A DNA stretch of 9,344 nucleotides from Euryarchaeota archaeon UBA169 (GTDB lineage: Archaea > Thermoplasmatota > Poseidoniia > MGIII > CG-Epi1), in assembly GCA_002497685.1 (NCBI GenBank), contig DAEH01000013.1, positions 1,007 through 10,350 on the forward strand. Reading direction: 5' to 3'. Made by a program: the position numbers and the translations under genes. The notes beneath the pieces were generated by a model that saw only the letters and a list, made by a program, of their open reading frames with translations, did not search any database and was not told where the DNA came from. This document shows, piece after piece, positions 6,105-9,344 of the stretch; position 1 is the stretch's first letter, and every line of letters begins with the position of its first letter.

Positions 6105-7100
6105 TCAGAGACTTCCAGGACTAGCAACAGCTTCATTCCAATCTGCACAATCGTAGCAGCTTCTGGTCAAAGTCTTTCCGTTTCCATTTGCTCCATCATC
6201 AGAGGTATAACTGAAAACATCATTGTATGAATTTTTTGATAATATAATAGTCTCTGTAGTTCCTAAACCATCACCTATTGCAAGATCTTCTACAGCAAAG
6301 AGATACTTATAATCAAGATACGCTTGTTTGAAGGTAGAAGGTGATGAAGTTAATATTCCTACACTTTTTGCAGGGATAGTAATAATTTCATTTTCTTCAG
6401 GAATTATGTTGTCTTTTTCGTCAGTATCTGCAATCGACCAACTATTTACAAAAATAGCAACATTATTTGGATTGTAGAATTCAATCCATTCATAACCAAA
6501 CCCGTTATTCTCAGGACTGTACATTACTTCAGTCAGGTAAAGGTCACTCGTTGGTTTATCACCTTCATAAATAGTAACAGTAAGCAGAGATGGAACACTT
6601 TTCACACTATTATTGTATAATAAATATCTGTGTGATTCGAAGCTAACTGTTGATGTATTAGGATTTCCTCCCCATAGACAAACAGTTTCTTTTGGAACTA
6701 AGGTTTGAACTTCTATTCTTAATTGTTCAGTAACTCCAAGTTCTTCTTTAAGTGAATAATACGGGAACTTGCTCAAAGAGTCGCATTTAGTAGAATCTAT
6801 CTCGCCTTTATTGTTTAAAATTCCGACAGTAGTACCGTTACGAAGTTGCACAGTTCCTACTCCATATTCATTTTTTTCCCATTCAGTAGATTCTGCATTC
6901 AATCCTTGAGAACCTGTTAATTCAGAGATTACTTCTCTTGCCATTACTATGTTATTGTCATTTTTATTCAAATCTATTCCAATTCTGAAGTTCATTGATG
7001 ACGTAAAAGCTTGTAGAACGATTACAAATACAGTCAAAGCGATTGTGAACTCAATAACGTGTGTTACGCCGTCATCTTCAATAATATTTCTTCTCTTCAT
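6105..7100 (-). CDS. Membrane-anchored lamin-tail domain protein, pilin-like N-terminus
   Basis: A 331-residue protein with one hydrophobic helix at about residues 15-33 after a short charged start (KRRNIIEDDG). The arrangement of basic residues, a Gly (11) and a Glu (17) at the edge of the helix resembles archaeal type IV pilin-like N-termini, so prepilin-peptidase cleavage after Gly11 is possible but unproven. Most of the chain should lie outside the cell. Residues about 187-331 match a lamin-tail domain (LTD): LYLTEVMYSP opens it, YEWIEFYNP (203-211) is the core strand motif, and GKTLTRS (308-314) followed by ASPGS closes it. LTDs in prokaryotes occur on secreted or surface proteins. The middle part (40-186) is not recognised. 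Cys106, Cys141 and a CYDC pair (315/318) could form disulfides. The ATG overlaps the permease stop as ATGA, so translation is coupled to the ABC transporter. Confidence 0.8.
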   Translation of the reverse strand: MKRRNIIEDDGVTHVIEFTIALTVFVIVLQAFTSSMNFRIGIDLNKNDNNIVMAREVISELTGSQGLNAESTEWEKNEYGVGTVQLRNGTTVGILNNKGEIDSTKCDSLSKFPYYSLKEELGVTEQLRIEVQTLVPKETVCLWGGNPNTSTVSFESHRYLLYNNSVKSVPSLLTVTIYEGDKPTSDLYLTEVMYSPENNGFGYEWIEFYNPNNVAIFVNSWSIADTDEKDNIIPEENEIITIPAKSVGILTSSPSTFKQAYLDYKYLFAVEDLAIGDGLGTTETIILSKNSYNDVFSYTSDDGANGNGKTLTRSCYDCADWNEAVASPGSL

Positions 7101-8581
7101 CCTTTGACTTCCCTCTTGAAAAGCCTAGTTGCAGTTCCAAGACAGATAATAGGCCATAAGACAAGTGCCAATAAAACTAACCATCCATGTATTCCCTCTA
7201 AATCTATAGCTAAAGTTCGATGAGTTAGTAAACCAACAGCAAATTGATAAACATAACCTGGATTTAACATTCCCATATGTGATGCAATACTTTGAAACTT
7301 AGGATCATTTTCAAAATTGTCTGCAGTAACGTCAATACCTAGTGCAAATGATACTGCATAAATCAATAGATTCCACACTACTGCAAAAAGTAACCACATT
7401 CCTAAACCATACATCACAACATCAGTTCCACTCCTCGCTGCGATTGCAAAGCATAATTGAAAACAAACAAGAGTGAATATCATTATTTGTCCACAAAGAA
7501 TGAATGCAATTATTCCGCTAAATGATGGAGTTTCACCAGCCTTAATCATAAAAAATAATCCTAAGATTTGAGCTACAAGTGCAGGGATTCCAACAACTAA
7601 AGTCAGTCCTAGAGCTTTCCCAATTACAATAGTCTCTCGGTTAATTGGCTTAGCCAGTAAAATGTTTAGCGTATTTGCTTGCCTTTCTTTGTGAAATGAG
7701 TCTACAGATACTCCAATTGCAGCTAATGAAACGACAAAGAAGACAAAGAAACATAGTTGTTGTAATGCTCCGTTAGGATTTTGAACGAAAAACGCAGATT
7801 CGGGGTCTCCGTTTTGTAGATCTCCTAACAACCATCCCATTCCTATTATGAATAGTGTAAATATTACCCCTAAAACAATCATTCTAGGTGATTTGATACC
7901 TTGTCGTAATTCAAATTTTGCTAAATGCCAAACCAAACTAGTTTGTTCTTTTAAGTGTGTAATTCTGTTTAGTGATAGATATAGTCCAATAATCAGTATT
8001 ATTAGTTCGGAAACGAAGAAAAAGTTGTCTTTAGATGAAGATAAATTAATATCCTCAGCTTCAGCAACCCAGCCTTCTCTTTGTAATGTGATAAGTTGAC
8101 CATTATTATCGAATGTAGAGGTGTTACTTTCCAATGTAGCCTTTATAGTAATAATTTCACTAACAAAGAATTTTTTAGATAAGTCATCATTTACTAGAAT
8201 TCGCATACCGCTTACATTAAGCATTGTTTTATCGTATAAATCTTCAGAATAAACTAAGGCTTCACCTTCAGAGAACTTACCCGGCACAAATGTATCATTT
8301 AGGTATACTTCAAATTTTGGAGCAGTTCGTAAAATACCTTTGAAAGTTATGGTATCGCCAACGTCCTCATCAAATGTGATAGTCCAATTATTTCCATTTT
8401 TGGTTAATTGCTTATTTTCCCACACTTCTTCGGGATTTGTTTCTGTAGTGGCTTCCCAATAAGCCTTATGTATTGTAGCAAAGCTAATTACAATAACGAT
8501 TGAGATAATCAATGGTTGCCAAGCCTGTTTACTATTCCATTTCTTAACTGCCTTTGATAGATATCTATGTTTTAGATTCAG
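7097..8581 (-). CDS. ABC-2-type transporter permease with large insert domain
   Basis: Membrane subunit of an ABC exporter. About eight hydrophobic segments are visible. Counting from the CTG start (494 residues), one is near 25-39, then a polar, beta-rich stretch of about 145 residues, then helices near 188-204, 234-252, 274-294, 320-346, 356-381, 388-413 and 467-485. The sequence ERQANTLNILLAKPINRE (299-316) after the fourth helix is the typical cytoplasmic coupling segment of ABC-2 permeases. The first ATG/GTG/TTG codon in frame is TTG 8512, inside the first helix, which would strip its charged N-terminal flank. The frame is open to 8602 and a CTG at 8581 follows GGAGGG by seven bases, so I place the start there, one base after the ATPase stop. 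The stop overlaps the next gene as ATGA. The substrate is unknown; GldF/NosY-like permeases are the nearest analogy. Confidence 0.85.
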   Translation of the reverse strand: MNLKHRYLSKAVKKWNSKQAWQPLIISIVIVISFATIHKAYWEATTETNPEEVWENKQLTKNGNNWTITFDEDVGDTITFKGILRTAPKFEVYLNDTFVPGKFSEGEALVYSEDLYDKTMLNVSGMRILVNDDLSKKFFVSEIITIKATLESNTSTFDNNGQLITLQREGWVAEAEDINLSSSKDNFFFVSELIILIIGLYLSLNRITHLKEQTSLVWHLAKFELRQGIKSPRMIVLGVIFTLFIIGMGWLLGDLQNGDPESAFFVQNPNGALQQLCFFVFFVVSLAAIGVSVDSFHKERQANTLNILLAKPINRETIVIGKALGLTLVVGIPALVAQILGLFFMIKAGETPSFSGIIAFILCGQIMIFTLVCFQLCFAIAARSGTDVVMYGLGMWLLFAVVWNLLIYAVSFALGIDVTADNFENDPKFQSIASHMGMLNPGYVYQFAVGLLTHRTLAIDLEGIHGWLVLLALVLWPIICLGTATRLFKREVKG

Positions 8582-8582
8582 A

Positions 8583-9344
8583 TTAATTCCCTCCAGTTTC
8601 TTTTAGAAATATGTCCTCGAGAGAATTTTTTTGAGGTTCAATTGAAAAAATTTGTATTCCCTTTGAGACAAGAAAGTCAGTCACCCAAGGAATATGTTCT
8701 TCCTTCAATTCTATAGTAACTTCTTCAAGTTTTCCGTTGTTTTTTTGTTTTACACTCTTAATTTCTTTATTTTTAGAGATTTCTTTCGCATTATCTTCAG
8801 TGAATTTTTTTACTTTTAATAAAAGTTTAATAGTTTTCTTTTCTATTTCTTTACGTATGCTTTCTATAGATTCTTCCCGAATTAATCTTCCTCTGTTAAT
8901 TATTCCTACGTGTGAGCATATTTCTTGTACTTCCGTTAATACATGAGAACTGAGAATAATTGTTAATCCTTTTCGGTTTAAATCCTTTAGAACAATTCTT
9001 AGAGCTTTAACACCTCTTGGATCAAGGCCAGAAGTAGGTTCATCTAATACTAAAATTTCAGGTTTGTTTAGTAAAGCAATGCATAAGGCTAGTCTTTTTC
9101 TCATTCCGAGTGAGTATTCAGCAACTTTCCGGTTTGCATCTTTTTCAAGGCCCAATTTACTTAGTAGAGATTTTCCTCTTTCTTCTATTTCTTTTTCCTT
9201 CAGATTATAGAATCCGCCGTAGAATTGTAATGATTCTTTAGCAGTCAGCCTTCCATAAAGGCCAACTTGTTCAGGTAAGAATCCTATTTTATTTTTAAAA
9301 TATATTCCTTTTCCCTTAATATTTTTTCCATCAATAAAAATATG
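8583..9344 (-). CDS. ABC transporter ATPase subunit, partial (N-terminus off the edge)
   Basis: Energy-coupling subunit of the ABC-2 exporter. The frame stays open from the TAA at 8585-8583 to the right edge, giving 253 visible residues; the Walker A motif lies outside the window. Numbering from the edge: the Q-loop region KIGFLPEQVGLYGRLTAKE (19-37), the signature YSLGMRKRL (77-85, in the LSGGQ position), Walker B with D-loop ILVLDEPTSGLDP (97-109, catalytic Glu102), and the switch SSH with His134. The signature variant is common in ATPases paired with ABC-2 permeases. About 100 residues after the core form a charged C-terminal accessory domain ending SLEDIFLKETGGN. A TTG at 9155 would be an internal, false start, since conserved Q-loop sequence continues upstream of it. 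The gene leads directly into the permease. Confidence 0.93.
   Translation of the reverse strand, partial: HIFIDGKNIKGKGIYFKNKIGFLPEQVGLYGRLTAKESLQFYGGFYNLKEKEIEERGKSLLSKLGLEKDANRKVAEYSLGMRKRLALCIALLNKPEILVLDEPTSGLDPRGVKALRIVLKDLNRKGLTIILSSHVLTEVQEICSHVGIINRGRLIREESIESIRKEIEKKTIKLLLKVKKFTEDNAKEISKNKEIKSVKQKNNGKLEEVTIELKEEHIPWVTDFLVSKGIQIFSIEPQKNSLEDIFLKETGGN
8589..8594 (-). promoter_or_regulatory. Shine-Dalgarno site before a CTG start of the permease
   Basis: GGAGGG on the minus strand, also encoding the Gly-Gly near the ATPase C-terminus. Seven bases (AATTAAT) separate it from the CTG at 8581-8579. It is the strongest ribosome-binding sequence noticed in the window and is 76 bases from the nearest conventional start codon (TTG 8512), so it argues for CTG initiation. 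Confidence 0.55.

Noticed and set aside
7848..8099. Plus-strand open frame of 83 codons opposite the permease
   Set aside because: Antisense to membrane helices and insert domain of the permease, with no recognisable protein features.
8737..8946. Plus-strand open frame of 69 codons, hydrophobic, opposite the ATPase
   Set aside because: The Phe/Leu-rich translation comes from the antisense of Lys/Glu-rich ATPase codons, not from a real membrane protein.
8583..9155. ATPase as a short 190-residue protein starting at TTG 9155
   Set aside because: Translation upstream of 9155 continues to the edge without a stop and contains a conserved Q-loop region, so the gene is truncated by the window, not short.
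1..9344. CRISPR arrays, insertion sequences, inteins, toxin-antitoxin pairs
   Set aside because: No regularly spaced repeats, terminal inverted repeats, transposase motifs or intein insertions in rfcS were seen on reading both strands.

Overview
The window reads as a chromosomal fragment of an AT-rich archaeon. The genes that show this are a DEAH-type clamp-loader small subunit (RfcS), a phosphoglycerate kinase with archaeal motif variants, an XPD/Rad3 helicase, a small protein resembling the archaeal DUF6015 family, and TATA-box promoters placed about 25 bases before start codons. The mix of these with a mitochondrial-type glutaryl-CoA dehydrogenase suggests an uncultivated Thermoplasmatota lineage, such as the marine Group II/III archaea. 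That placement is inference from gene content, not a computed phylogeny. Coding density is very high and no mobile element, CRISPR array or large non-coding stretch is visible.

Layout. Positions 1-81 hold the first codons of a leftward gene cut by the window edge. A short divergent promoter region follows, then a rightward pair: the small DUF6015-like protein (168-539) and an XPD-family Fe-S helicase (505-2442) whose first open start lies inside its neighbour. A tRNA-Thr(CGU) gene with an encoded CCA end (2476-2552) comes next, only 2 bases from the stop codon of the oppositely oriented phosphoglycerate kinase gene (2555-3856). Upstream of pgk on the same strand is rfcS (3891-4856). rfcS and the rightward glutaryl-CoA dehydrogenase gene (4937-6103) diverge from an 80-base region with a TATA-like box for each direction, both placed so that transcripts would be leaderless or nearly so.

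The right third is a leftward, tightly packed three-gene unit: an ABC ATPase (8583 to beyond the right edge), an ABC-2-type permease with a large insert domain between its first two membrane segments (7097-8581), and a membrane-anchored protein with a pilin-like N-terminus and a C-terminal lamin-tail domain (6105-7100). The permease has no ATG, GTG or TTG before its first membrane helix. The best start by ribosome-binding-site evidence is a CTG at 8581-8579, seven bases after GGAGGG. The permease and lamin-tail genes share an ATGA overlap.

How the genes fit together: the left part is DNA repair and replication (XPD, RfcS) mixed with central carbon metabolism (Pgk) and acyl-CoA catabolism (glutaryl-CoA dehydrogenase). 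The right part is the only stretch that looks like a dedicated system: an ATP-driven ABC-2 exporter translationally linked to a surface-anchored lamin-tail protein. It is the best candidate here for an uncharacterised cell-envelope function, but its substrate and role cannot be read from sequence.
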